Source: Symbiodinium natans
Taxonomy: Eukaryota > Sar > Dinophyceae > Suessiales > Symbiodiniaceae
Direction of reading: 5' to 3'
Length of the DNA stretch: 64,000 nt
Assembly (NCBI GenBank): GCA_905221605.1
Contig: CAJNDS010002078.1
Coordinates: 1-64,000, forward strand
In this document: positions 46,984 through 57,930 of the stretch, piece by piece
How the letters are laid out: each line of letters starts with the position of its first letter
Position numbering within the stretch: the stretch's first letter is position 1
Notes under the pieces: generated by a model
What the model saw: only the letters and a program-made list of their open reading frames with translations
Told to the model about the DNA's origin: nothing
The model's database searches: none
Translations under genes and position numbers: made by a program

Positions 46984-47313
46984 TTCAAAAAAGATTCCCA
47001 AACCCAAGATCCCCACAACGTACCCCAGAACCACCAGTCCGCCTCCGATGTCGCCCGACATTCGCCGGAGGGGCAAATGGCCGCGCCTTGCAGAGGGCGA
47101 TACAAAGTGGCTCTGGACGCATGATCTCTGTTTGAGCCTTGGCAACCCAAAATCAATGCAACCTACGCAGGTCGCAAACAAAAACTGGCGCAGTCATCAC
47201 ACTAACCACACGCAGGCGCAAACTATTCTCGGTCCAAGCTCGGCCCGACGGAAAATGGGCATGGGCATGGACAGAAAATGGCAAACAAAGTGCGAGTGCC
47301 GAGGAGGCCCGGC

Positions 47314-48419
47314 GGTACGGGTCGAGGCAATCGAGGCAATCGAGGCGTTGAGCACTCAGGAACTTGCCATATCTGTGAGCAGGATCGTGCTCGTAGCCGC
47401 GTTGCTGCAAGAAATACGGGCTGTTTTCGGCCTGAAAGGAAACCTCAATCCCAGCATGGACAGGGAAGAGGTGACGGAGTCCGACTGCCGCTGGAGGCCC
47501 GGCTAAAGAACCTGCGCAGTATGTGCCTCTGCGAGGTCTTTGGGTACGGGTCGAGGCAATCGAGGCAATCGAGGCGTTGAGCACTCAGGAACTTGCCATC
47601 ATCTATGAGCAGGATCGTGCTCGTAGCCGCGTTGCTGCAAGAAATACGGGCTGTTTTCGGCCTGAAAGGAAACCTCAATCCCAGCATGGACAGGGAAGAG
47701 GTGACGGAGTCCGACTGCCGCTGGAGGCCCGGCTAAAGAACCTGCGCAGTATGTGCCTCTGCGAGGTCTTTGGGTACGGGTCGAGGCAATCGAGGCAATC
47801 GAGGCGTTGAGCACTCAGGAACTTGCCATCATCTATGAGCAGGATCGTGCTCGTAGCCGCGTTGCTGCAAGAAATACGGGCTGTTTTCGGCCTGAAAGGA
47901 AACCTCAATCCCAGCATGGACAGGGAAGAGGTGACGGAGTCCGACTGCCGCTGGAGGCCCGGCTAAAGAACCTGCGCAGTATGTGCCTCTGCGAGGTCTT
48001 TGGGTACGGGTCGAGGCAATCGAGGCAATCGAGGCGTTGAGCACTCAGGAACTTGCCATCATCTATGAGCAGGATCGTGCTCGTAGCCGCGTTGCTGCAA
48101 GAAATACGGGCTGTTTTCGGCCTGAAAGGAAACCTCAATCCCAGCATGGACAGGGAAGAGGTGACGGAGTCCGACTGCCGCTGGAGGCCCGGCTAAAGAA
48201 CCTGCGCAGTATGTGCCTCTGCGAGGTCTTTGGGTACGGGTCGAGGCAATCGAGGCAATCGAGGCGTTGAGCACTCAGGAACTTGCCATCATCTATGAGC
48301 AGGATCGTGCTCGTAGCCGCGTTGCTGCAAGAAATACGGGCTGTTTTCGGCCTGAAAGGAAACCTCAATCCCAGCATGGACAGGAAAGAGGTGACGGAGT
48401 CCGACTGCCGCTGGAGGCC
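47314..48419. repeat. 230-bp tandem repeat array, about 4.8 copies
   Basis: Units begin at about 47315, 47544, 47774, 48004 and 48234 with the start GTACGGGTCGAGGCAATCGA, itself holding a doubled CGAGGCAAT. The three middle units look identical by eye. The first unit differs in a few bases around 47379-47385 and the last has GGGAAG changed to GGAAAG near 48382. The unit length is not a multiple of three, so the repeated open frames are not one repetitive protein. Confidence 0.97.
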
Positions 48420-49489
48420 GAAGGCCGAAGAAAGAATGTGAGCCACCGTAAGATCTGTAGGCATGGGCCGCACGCGCAAAGGATGCTAGCGGCGACATGG
48501 CAGCCTGTTTAGAGGTTCTCAAGCAACAGAAGTGCTAGGGTCCCAGCTCGCCACACTGGCCTCGGAGTTACACAGAGGCTTGCTTTTCAAAGAACTGTCC
48601 GAGGAGACTGACCGAGGCCTACCCCGGTTCTCCCATGCTTCAAAACAGCAAAGAAGTGTCCTGCCATGCTCTTACACATGCTTTTTCCCGTGAGTGCCGG
48701 ACAGTCAAAAGTTGGAGAAGAAGTTGCATATGTAATTTGCCTGGGGTCAACGGACTTGGCAGAGTGCCGGAAATCACCCACTTGTCGGTGGCCTTGCATC
48801 GTGGGCAAGTGCACCTTAGCACTTCAAAGATCCAAAGGAGAACTTTGAGAAGAGGAGGAAGAAGAAGAAGCGGTCACAAGGACTATCAAAGACTGCACTG
48901 CAGAATCACCGTGGAGCTTCGCCGAGGCACTGAGGGATGAGATTTCCCCTCAGGACCCCCGCTGCAAAAGAAGAGCCGTCGCAGCAGCGAAGGACACATC
49001 ATGTGCGCACATTAACATCACTTTCAACTTCTCCAAGCCAGACTTTGTCTAAAGCGACCTGCAGCAAACCTACATCCCAGGGGGGCAAAGCTACACGTGG
49101 TTCAAACTGCAGCTCGAGACAGGGCAGCGCCGACCTCTTCACCGTGGGCGCTGGGCCTGCGGCGGAACAAACTTCGACTTACTTGGCCTGGCATCTCCGC
49201 GAACTTCGGATGTGCTCAGTGCACTCCCCCTTTCATGTTCGATCTGCGCGAGTTCACAACCGCACGGAGAATCCCGCCAACCATGGGCCATTGAGTTAAC
49301 GCTGTCAACATTCATGAAGGCGCCTGTGTGCATACGCATGGCGCTGGGCAACTTCTGCGGCTGCAGGAGCTGGGCCTGAACATCTCAAAGGCCGACGGAG
49401 ACCAAAGCATGAAAGACCAAGCGACCGAGCATGCGAAAGCATTCTCAGGAACCACTTCGGCACACCACTTCCATCCCACAAAGGCACCC
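48420..49489. other. Downstream of the array; possible minus-strand exons
   Basis: A minus-strand fragment near 48700-48820 (CTCPRCKATDKWVISGTLPS) looks protein-like with a CxCPxC motif but has no assignable family. Nothing else is supported. Confidence 0.3.
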
Positions 49490-50466
49490 AGGGGCCTCGA
49501 TGGACTTCACCACATCACTGGGTGTCGGCCTTGAGGCGGCCTTGAGTCACTCTTCACGGCTTGGGATATGAGCTAGCAGCTAGCTCACACCAACTCCGAG
49601 AAGCAGGAAGCCAGGACAAGATTTAGGCACGGTGCTTTAGGTGTTTTACGTGTTTTGTAGGGCACAGGCTGGACCCAGCATTCGGCAGTGCAGGTGGGGA
49701 TCCAGTCCTCGGAAGCTGGATCAAAAGATAACAGCTGCTTCTTTCAACCAAGGCTGTTCCAAGTACGATTTACCATCTACCTCAGGTGATCGGATGCGGA
49801 TTCAGGGGAAGTACAATGCCGAGGTTGGCGCCAAGCATGCTGGTGTCAATGATCATGGCCTGCAGACTTGCATGCATTCTTGGCATGCGCTGTGTTTCAG
49901 TCGCATGAAGCTGCTGCAGGGCCATGAGCAGCCCAGTCAAATTCATAGCCTTACCGGGTGGTGGCAGACACGATTTTCAACACAAAAAGACGTTTGTATG
50001 AGGTTGTATAGATGGTGTGTTGCAACTATCTTCATGATCGTTATAACTCATAATGTGTTTTTGAGTTTTAGTCGTGCGTGTGGAATCTGTATGAACTGTA
50101 AAAAGATGTCATCTGTCCCGAGCATCCCCATCTGTGCCCCCCAAAGAAACACACGACATAACACAACAGCCGCACCTCCACTGCTTTGAGGTCCTTCCCG
50201 GCACCCGCATGCTCCATCTCGCTGAGGCGCTGGCGCGCCTGCCGGTGTGCGGAGTGCAGAGTGTCGAATACACGAGCAGCTGGGTCCCACGAAGCTGTGG
50301 CGGAGCCACAGTTTGCGTGGTCACGTGAAGTCGGAAGAAAGCCACAGGCATCCACAGGCACTCAGCATGTCACCTTCACCGATTCAAGACCGTCACGCGC
50401 CTCTGTTCGTCCGATGGTCAAGTGCAGCGCAAGAACCCCCAAGGAGAACATGTCGAACGAATGAAC
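49490..50466 (-). CDS. Protein kinase-like gene, partial exons
   Basis: Three exon-like segments on the minus strand fit the C-lobe of a Ser/Thr kinase. 50374-50466, after CACCTTCAG|G, reads HSFDMFSLGVLALHLTIGRT, matching kinase subdomain IX (D-x-FSLGVL). 50176-50294 reads RVFDTLHSAHRQARQRLSEM then EHAGAGKDLKAVE. 49490-49529 reads RPTPSDVVKSIEAP, matching the RP...L motif of subdomain XI. The ATP-binding lobe, HRD and DFG motifs were not found between this and the LHC gene, so this may be a degenerate or very split gene. The call rests mainly on the subdomain IX match. Confidence 0.42.
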
Positions 50467-51170
50467 CTGAAGGTGCCATAATGTACAAATAACGCGCAAT
50501 ATCGAGATGATGCCCGGGATGGGGTGCATGTGGGCAGTCTCCGAATTGCTACCAGCTTGTATGTGATGTATGTGTAATGATGTGTGATCATGCGGTGGAG
50601 GTCGAGGCTCCAGCTGGCTTCTCAAAGTTCAACGGCGGGCCAAAGCCTCAAAGAGGCTCCAAGGCTCCAAGCGGTCACGGTGATTCCGGGATTTTTGTCC
50701 CCGGACTGAGGACCGACATGGCTCTGTTGGCTTTGTGCTCTGCTCTGGAACCCCTCCAGCCCCCCGAGGTTGCGTCCATCAGCCGCATTCCGCACCTCCC
50801 ATGGAAGCCTGTCAGTGAGCACGTGAACCGGGGGCAGCTTACGCCGTGTTTGCGTCGTGTTACGTCGTGTTGCCAGCTGCTGAGCTTCCAAAACGCTTGC
50901 ACGCAGCCGTCTCGCAGAGCCTATCAGGAAGAGTCCTACTATGTTCCCATTCAGATGCCTCTGACCTCTGACATTGCCTGACCGTGATGAAGGGTCTAAT
51001 CCGATTAATCCGCTAAGCTGAACGTTTCATCGATCCCCCAAGGCGTTGCGGCTCCAAGACTTGTCCTTCTCCTTCAACCAATAGCAGGTTTGGACTGAGG
51101 ATTACTGAGGCTCATCTGGAATCCTACAACGGCATTTTATCTGGATGGCACGAGTTCAAGCCTCTAGCTT

Positions 51171-51410
51171 ATGTATACCGTTTTGGGGTTCAAACGGGCC
51201 CACATGGGTGGTCGAGGAATGCTAGCACAAGGCCTTAAGTACATGATGGGCGCACCAATCGTAGCGCCGTCGCTTCTCTTCGGTCTCACCACGCTTGCGG
51301 AAGGCCTTCGCACCATGGTTGGTTCCATTGTGTGGCAATGCCGCCCCTTGAGCTTTGCTTTCAAGGCGGCCTGGACGGCATCGTTCGTGTTTGACCTTGG
51401 ACGAAAATGA
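51171..51410 (+). CDS. Candidate small plus-strand ORF
   Basis: 79 codons from an ATG. It reads GMLAQGLKYMMGAPIVAPSL then LFGLTTLAEGLRTMVGSIV, hydrophobic and protein-like, ending FVFDLGRK. The opposite strand is also open across it, so it may be a shadow. No family recognised. Confidence 0.22.
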   Translation: MYTVLGFKRAHMGGRGMLAQGLKYMMGAPIVAPSLLFGLTTLAEGLRTMVGSIVWQCRPLSFAFKAAWTASFVFDLGRK

Positions 51411-51764
51411 AAATTCGACGGGCCAGTCTGAAACCAATCGGTCTGCGATTCGAGATGGACGACTTGATGTGCAACGTGTCTGAGCATGCAGCTGCTGCCA
51501 ATCCTCATCCGTGATCATGACGCCAAGGTCCAGAACCTACGGCCAAACGAACACAAAAACAAACGGCGGCTGATAAGACGAAAGCGACACAGGCAACGGA
51601 AGCTGACACGACCACGTTTTCCTGCCGCCGTGCACAATGAATGACAGCGTCCTCAACAAGAACCACCGGTCACTGCAAGAAGCAGCTCCCTTCCTCGCTC
51701 CAACTGGTGCCGCAGGTGCTAATTCTGATTCTTAAAAAAAGAAGAATGATCGAGGCGTCGCGCC

Positions 51765-53177
51765 TCAAAAGAAGGGCCAGGGCTTGCCGGTAGCGACCGC
51801 TTGGGTCACGATGCCGCTAAAGGCGAACATGGCAAGGCGTCCATTCTCCAACTCCTTCAGGCGCATGTCCTTCTCCTTCGCAGGATCCTTGGGCAGGAAC
51901 TGCTTGCCGAGCCAGTAGTCCCCTGCGTCACGGTTGATGCCCTCTCCGAGCGGCCAGGACTGGAAGAACAGCCACAGCGAGAACAATTCGAAGACACCAA
52001 CCGCACCCAAGAAGGGCAGCATGTAGCCGGCTTCGACCATCTTGTCATGGGCCTCGACGCTGTTTGCCACGGCCTGGAACTTCTCACCGGGGAATCGGAA
52101 GCCCAAGTCTGTCGCAATCCATCCAACCGTCGCGAGCATGCAAATGCGTCCATGCTTCAGTTCAGCCTCGCGCACCCAGTAGACGGGCAGCGCGTCGGTC
52201 ACACCGAGCGGATCGAAGCCCTTCTCCTCACCGACCCAGCCTTTGAGGACCTGAGGATACCTCAAAAAGGGCACGGAGGGAGACATCTCCATCTCCTTGG
52301 GGTAGGTCTCCAGCTCAACGTAGTCGCCCTCAGCCAGCTTCTGGATGGCATGCATCGTGGTGCGACCAGTGCGACCGCTAGGAAGAGCGCAGAGGTTTGG
52401 CTGCCTGCAGAGGCCAATGTTTTGAACAATGAACTGCACAGGCTCACCCCAAAAGCCGTTCTTGTTCATGTAGCTCAGAGGAGCTTCGCCGAAGGTCCCA
52501 TCCTGCCACATGAGGCCCATGATGGCGACCATGGCCAGGCGGCCGTTGTTGCGCTCGGAGGTCAACCTGCGCTCCAGCTCCTCGTCGTCAATGCCGTCAA
52601 GGAGCTCCGTGCCGTTGCCAAAGTCGAAGCTGCCCAAACCACCCTCGCGAGGCTTCACAAGCACCTCGTGGGCACCGACCAAGGCAAAGAGCTGGATCCA
52701 GCCTTCTAAAGGGATGCTTTCAAATGCTCCAAGCCCGTGCTTGAAGTCCTCGCAGCCGGGAAAGCGGAAGATTTCTGGCATAATGTAGCCAACAACTGCG
52801 ATCATGGAGACTCTGCCGTGCTTGATCTCCACAGCCGTGTATCGCTCCATCTTCGCGTCGGTGTCGCCCAAGTTCAGGGGGTCAAACTTTTCCGTGAGCG
52901 GCATGCACACACCGACCACGTTGCGCTCCACACGGCGCGGCGCTGGGCGGGCGCGGAAGGCTGTGGCGCCAGCGACAACCGCAGCGGTTGCCAAGCCGGC
53001 GGTGGCCCAGGAGCCGGACGACGCTGATGCCGAGGCCGAAGGAGCCACCGACGAGGCCGAGGCAGAGGCCGAGGCCGGCGCGTTGCCCCTGAGGCTTTGG
53101 CCGGCTGGCACGAAAGCCATGGCAGGGGCCGCGCACGCAGCCAAGGCGGCCGCAGATGCCCAAGTGCTCGGAGCCAT
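51765..53177 (-). CDS. Chlorophyll a/c light-harvesting protein with two LHC domains, plastid-targeted
   Basis: An antenna protein of the dinoflagellate chlorophyll a-c2-peridinin (acpPC) type, in the thylakoid membrane. The start is the ATG at 53177 in a good context (ACCATGG), giving 470 residues; a GTG two codons earlier is not needed. Leader: signal peptide ending AMA, then FVPAGQSLRG (the FVAP-type motif), a Ser/Ala-rich region, a second hydrophobic segment (about 57-74) and RRVERN, the layout of class I dinoflagellate plastid leaders. LHC domain 1: helix 1 EIKHGR (117-122), helix 3 SERNNGRLAM (207-216). LHC domain 2: AELKHGR (338-344), KELENGRLAM (441-450). Between them lies a linker with SPSVPFLRYP (299-308), which resembles the mature N-terminus of single LHCs. 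The gene has no intron, in contrast to DPH5 and the amylase, and looks intact. Confidence 0.93.
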   Translation of the reverse strand: MAPSTWASAAALAACAAPAMAFVPAGQSLRGNAPASASASASSVAPSASASASSGSWATAGLATAAVVAGATAFRARPAPRRVERNVVGVCMPLTEKFDPLNLGDTDAKMERYTAVEIKHGRVSMIAVVGYIMPEIFRFPGCEDFKHGLGAFESIPLEGWIQLFALVGAHEVLVKPREGGLGSFDFGNGTELLDGIDDEELERRLTSERNNGRLAMVAIMGLMWQDGTFGEAPLSYMNKNGFWGEPVQFIVQNIGLCRQPNLCALPSGRTGRTTMHAIQKLAEGDYVELETYPKEMEMSPSVPFLRYPQVLKGWVGEEKGFDPLGVTDALPVYWVREAELKHGRICMLATVGWIATDLGFRFPGEKFQAVANSVEAHDKMVEAGYMLPFLGAVGVFELFSLWLFFQSWPLGEGINRDAGDYWLGKQFLPKDPAKEKDMRLKELENGRLAMFAFSGIVTQAVATGKPWPFF

Positions 53178-53231
53178 GGTCACGACTAGAGGCTAGATCA
53201 CAACCTTTGCCTAGCCCTTTTAAGCCCTAAT

Positions 53232-53246
53232 CCTGAGCCAAGGGGC
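53232..53246 (-). promoter_or_regulatory. Possible relict spliced-leader sequence upstream of the LHC gene
   Basis: On the minus strand, about 55 bp before the LHC ATG, the sequence reads GCCCCTTGGCTCAGG. The dinoflagellate spliced leader ends GCCATTTTGGCTCAAG. The match is good over TTGGCTCA and GCC, with a short change between. Relict leaders mark genes re-integrated from trans-spliced mRNA, which fits the absence of introns. A chance match cannot be excluded. Confidence 0.42.
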
Positions 53247-53250
53247 AGCC

Positions 53251-55267
53251 AAGGTAGCTTCGCGCAGCCACAAGGCAGGACATGCACACAAAGCGACACA
53301 GTGTAACACAGCTGAGCAAAGTTCGTCGGGCAGCAAGGCATGGCAAGGCATCCAGTCTGCCTTCAGCTTGCAGGGGCTGGTGTCCGTGGCGCGCTCGGCC
53401 AGGTGCATGTTGCCTTAACGAAGAACGAGAACAAGACCCTTATTCAAAACGGGATGTTTGTTGTTTGCTTGATTGTGTTTGGCGGGTCGACTCCTACGCC
53501 GCTGATCATCTCCGTCTGAGCTCGGGTCAGCCCCGGAAGTCTCGGTGTATCAAGCCAAAGGTCGCGAGATACCTGGAAGGCTTGTGTGTCTCCTGACGAG
53601 CTCGTTGGCCTCCAACCACATCTTTGACATGCGCGACATGCATGACACGTACGATGTAGGATTCAGGAATCGTGGGGCAAACGCCGAAGCGGGTTCGAGG
53701 CATCTAGAGCTAACAAAAAAAACGCTTTTCCGCCTTCTCGAACGGAGTCCGGCGAATCAAGTCTTACAACGGCAACTCAACTTGCACTAGTGAACCTGCT
53801 TCGGCTCACGAATCGTCTGTTTCCAACTTTCATCTCTGACTCGAACGTTCAGGGGCACTCGAGCGCTCTCGCCGCCTGCAAAAGGACCTGCGTTGCTTCG
53901 CAGCCGGCTCACCAGCACTGTCCAAGCAAAGATATCATGAGCTCAGATACAGAAAATGCGGAGGCCAGGACCAAAAAAACTCCTATGAAAGTTCACTTCT
54001 ACTCTATGCCCATAGTCGTCTGAATGGCGAAAACCTGGAAAGGACGATTTCAGAGTGACTTTGCCCATGGAAAATAAGGGGGAAAACTACAGACTGCCAA
54101 ATGCAAACTGCCCCCCCATCCTGCCTGGCGTTTCTCTTGAACATTCATGGGTGGTGGATCCCCCTGACATGATAGGACTGGTCATTTTTACTTGTCACAT
54201 GTGGGACAGTACTAATTCTTACAGCATGCAATGTCTCAAGCGCTCGGTCTGTGAACACGCTCGCATGCAAAGCTGCCGTTGCAAACCGTTACAGCCCAGC
54301 GATCCTTTGCGGCATGATTGGATGGAATCCGCCTCAGCCAACTGTGAATTTCGCACTACTGGTTTTCCACCTCTCTCCTTCGCTTCTCGCGTTCACTTGG
54401 CAGGTCTAGGTGCTCACACGCCACTCTGTACACTACCAGTATTGGGCAGCCGTAACAAGAATTGGCAAATGCTGCAGGGCCCATGCCACTCCCGATCCAT
54501 CGCTACATGCAGCGGTTCTCCTTCCACCTTGGGCCAGGGTCAAGCTGGCAGAACTGTTTCCCCGCAAAGTCTCCATCACAGGTGATTGCAGACATGTCTG
54601 AACAACCACTTCATCCCAACGTGGTCGGACTTACCTTCAACGCTCCGCTCACCACTGCCGGCCCTCCACCCCCCCAGAAAAAGAAGTCACAAGAAGTGTA
54701 TGTGTCAGGCCAGTTCCATGACCACGTAGGGCGAAGCCACAGACACCGTCGGCCTTAGCTGTGGAAACTCTGGAGAGGATGGTAGCACATGATAGCTGAA
54801 TGCGCAGAAGCAACGGCTGGCAGGTCCAAACCCCGGCCTCAGCCTACATTGGCTTCCGGCTACATGCGCCGCGCACCTTCCCCACGAAACCAAACTACGT
54901 GCAAAGGACCGGGGGTTCCGGCCCCTCCTTCTCCCAATCCATTCCTGGGCAGGGCTGGCCAGAGCGTCGCATCAGGATATTGCCGGCATTGGTGGTGTTG
55001 GTGGCGGCGCTGTTACTTTCAGCGATTTGGTGGTTACTTGCAGGACATGAACTACATGAACCCTGGCCTGGCGTCTCGAACTTCTTTCGGCGGGCATCAA
55101 AGTCTCCTGGCAGAAGGAAGAAATTCGAAGTCACAGTTCTCAGTTGCAGATGCCCATCTGGGATGCAAGCCTGAGCTGATCTCGCAACATTGCATAGTAG
55201 CCAAGCTTGAGTATTTGCAGCACACGACCCCAACGCAATTGCTTGATGGGGAGACGGATCTTCTTAA
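53251..55267. other. Upstream of LHC, no gene recognised
   Basis: Frames such as 54055-54585 and 54789-55271 on + have no recognisable domain. Confidence 0.35.
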
Positions 55268-55813
55268 CTAAGGGAAAGCAAGGCCACCTGGGAAGACCTG
55301 CAGCAGGCCAGTGTAGTCCTCGCACAGAATAGTTATACATCGTCCCTGTGCCACGCGAATATGATGAGAGATGTTGACAACATGCAGAGAACCGTGTTGG
55401 TATTGCGCCTCCAAGTAGCGAGCAAACAACTTGGCAGCAGATTCACCTGTCGCCACTAGGCATGGAGCACGCAATACAAATCTAGCCCGTGTGCTGCAAT
55501 CAGAAAAGCTCGGTACCAAGCAGTATCTGCCATCCTTTGTGTTGTGCAACTTCTGCAAAGACCTCGGTGGTGCAGCAGTGAAGCATCCAGCAATCTGACG
55601 GGTCGCACAACATGCCACGGAAGATGAGGAGACAGAATGTTTGAGCAGTGAGGGGCGATGGCCAGGTCTCAGCAATTCACCATTGGCTTTCGCGGTGCAT
55701 AGAGAAGCAATGTTGCTTGCCCCAGTATGCCTCGGCAAAGCATCAGAAAAAATCATGTTATCTCCATGGGAACTGTGCACTTCGCATGGAGACGCGAATC
55801 TCGATCTTCCCAT
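55268..55813 (-). CDS. ORF of unknown function (181 residues)
   Basis: An uninterrupted frame from ATG (MGRSRFASP) to a stop after LLQVFPGGLAFP. The C-terminal two thirds read as protein (RFVLRAPCLVATGESAAKLF, YQHGSLHVVNISHHIRVAQG). It lies in the orientation of the neighbouring genes. No domain or leader recognised; a single large exon is possible. Confidence 0.33.
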   Translation of the reverse strand: MGRSRFASPCEVHSSHGDNMIFSDALPRHTGASNIASLCTAKANGELLRPGHRPSLLKHSVSSSSVACCATRQIAGCFTAAPPRSLQKLHNTKDGRYCLVPSFSDCSTRARFVLRAPCLVATGESAAKLFARYLEAQYQHGSLHVVNISHHIRVAQGRCITILCEDYTGLLQVFPGGLAFP

Positions 55814-56396
55814 TCAGCTCACCAGAGCGCCGTGCGCGCTGCGGATGTTTCAGCACCTGCAAAACGGTGTATATACTTTTCGGAGAACTGTGGGCTCAGC
55901 TTTGCAATTTGCTACAAGAATTTATGGACTGTTTCAAGCAGCGTGGCACGCCTAATGCAACCTAGTCCGCGGTGAGGCTCGAAGATGCTACTGTGTGCGC
56001 ATATCGGTGCCGTGCATCTGCATAGGGCATAAACTCAGCGATGACAAACCAATCGCCTTGACTGCCACGTGACCAAGCGACCCGCAGCAGTCATATGCCC
56101 GGTAGACGACACCTAAGCACTGCACGAACGAGCGCGGTTTGTTAATCCACCGTGTGCTGCATGCTCGCCCAATGGGTGACTGTCTCGGGCAGGCAAAGGG
56201 CCACAAGGCTAGGTAAGCCTCGCACCCAAGCCGCCTTCCCCCAGTCTCGCCTGTCAGCAACAAACAATGAGTTTCTTGGTCACGTCAGATTGGCGACTAG
56301 CAACTTGTGAAGGCAATGAAGCTGCAAAAAACATACATGCACACATGCCAACAGCCATACAGACATACATACATTCATATAGACAGAACCTACACA
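55814..56396. other. Intergenic, no gene recognised
   Basis: Only shadow frames of the 55.3-55.8 kb ORF and short unassigned frames. Confidence 0.35.
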
Positions 56397-56730
56397 TGTA
56401 CACACAAACACCCATACACACACACACACACACACACCCACACGCACACGCACACGCACACGCACACACGCACACGCACACGCACACACGCACACATGCA
56501 CACACACGCACATACACACAGCACATCCATGCATAAACACATGCTTGTAACACATGCACACATGCACACATACAGACAGACATACATACATACATACCTT
56601 ATGTATGTAAATACATCTGTATATACATTCATATAAACATTCTGAAAATATATATATATATATGTATGTATATGTACAATTCTATACATGCAACTACAAA
56701 CACATGCAAACACGCAAACACATACGCGCG
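56397..56730. repeat. CA/CACG/CATA microsatellites
   Basis: ACACAC and CACGCA runs, then CATACATA, TATATA and CGCGCGCG runs. The open frames here are His-Thr and Cys-Val repeats. Confidence 0.93.
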
Positions 56731-56902
56731 CGCGCGCACTCATAAACACTTGTGTGTACATATATACGCATTTCTGTCTAGAGTTTCAAACATCATGCAA
56801 GTTTGAGCTGCTTCTGAATTGTTCGAAATCGTTCCTCTACTGCAAGATTTCCACCGGGCGGAGAATTATTTTAGTACTCTTTTTTTTGTACTTTTTTTTT
56901 TT

Positions 56903-57012
56903 GGGGGGGGGGGGGTGGGAGGGGGGGGGGGGGTGGGGGGGGGGGGGGGGGGTGGGGGGGGTGGGGGGGGTGGGGGGGTGGTGGGGGGTGGGGGGGGGGT
57001 GGGGGGGAGGGG
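56903..57012. repeat. 110-bp G tract with T/A interruptions
   Basis: G runs of about 5-15 bases separated by single T or A residues, preceded by T runs. Strong G-quadruplex potential on the + strand. Confidence 0.95.
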
Positions 57013-57045
57013 CTCCGCTTCTCTTGATGAAATTGGAGTTTTTCT

Positions 57046-57475
57046 CTGCAATTTCATAAGATTTTGGAAGGAAAACCAAGATTTCTTATGGTTGTGATCA
57101 GAATTTCATAAGAAAACGTACGTTTCTCGTGAATTTCACTGGAGTTTCATTGGGAAACGAGGATTTGTCAGGAATTGAATTAGATTCTAATAAGAAAACG
57201 TACGGCTTTCGTGAATGTACGTCTCTCGTGAATTTCAATAATTACCAAGAAAACGTACGTCTCTCGTGTATTTCAAGGGGGTTTCATAGGAAAACCCGGA
57301 TTTCTAATCAAAGAATTCAATGAAAAAGCTACGCCTCTTGTGACTTTTTAGTGGGGTTTCATAGGAAAAATAGCTGAGTTTGAGAGGCAATCATCGTTCC
57401 TCGTCAAAGGAAAACCAGGATTTCTCATGAATTTCATTAGAATTTACGAAGAACACGGAGTTTCAGATAAAAATC
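57046..57475. repeat. Imperfect repeats with GAAAACGTACGT cores
   Basis: Degenerate units such as AGAAAACGTACGTTTCTCGTG plus GAATTTCA and TTTCATAGGAAAAC recur about every 45-60 bp. The core CGTACG is palindromic. No coding signal. Confidence 0.7.
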
Positions 57476-57539
57476 GAGCTTGCTGTAGTATATAGGGTCT
57501 ATTTGGAAAAAAAAAAAGCTGTTGTACTGTCCATACCAT

Positions 57540-57727
57540 ATTTACTATATATACTATATATACTATGTATACTATGTATACTATGTATACTATGTATACT
57601 ATGTATACTATGTATACTATGTATACTATGTATACTATGTATACTATGTATACTATGTATACTATACATACTATACATACTATATGTCCTCTATATACTA
57701 CATATACTATATATACTATGTATAATA

Positions 57728-57763
<36 letters not shown>

Positions 57764-57800
57764 TGTATTGTATATACTGTATCTACCATATATACTATAC
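57540..57800. repeat. 9-bp ACTATGTAT satellite and TATG repeats
   Basis: ACTATGTAT is repeated about eleven times in tandem (57560-57665), followed by variants ACTATACAT and a TATG run (57735-57770). Confidence 0.95.
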
Positions 57801-57930
57801 ATACTATAATATTATATATATATATATACATATACATTATACTATACATGCTATATATACTATGCATACTATATATCTATATTATACATATATATATACT
57901 TTTTCCTATATACACTATACAATATACAAG

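Noticed and set aside
47314-48419. Regularly spaced repeats as a possible CRISPR array
   Set aside because: The 230-bp units are contiguous and identical, without unique spacers, and the genome is eukaryotic.
47523-48512. Repeated 95-codon ORFs as a gene family
   Set aside because: The repeat length is not a multiple of three and both strands are open in the same way, so they are by-products of the array.
53178-53183. GTG two codons before the LHC ATG as a start
   Set aside because: A non-ATG start is unlikely in a nuclear gene when an ATG in good context (ACCATGG) follows at once.
56837-57097. Poly-Gly and poly-Pro ORFs
   Set aside because: They result only from the G tract.
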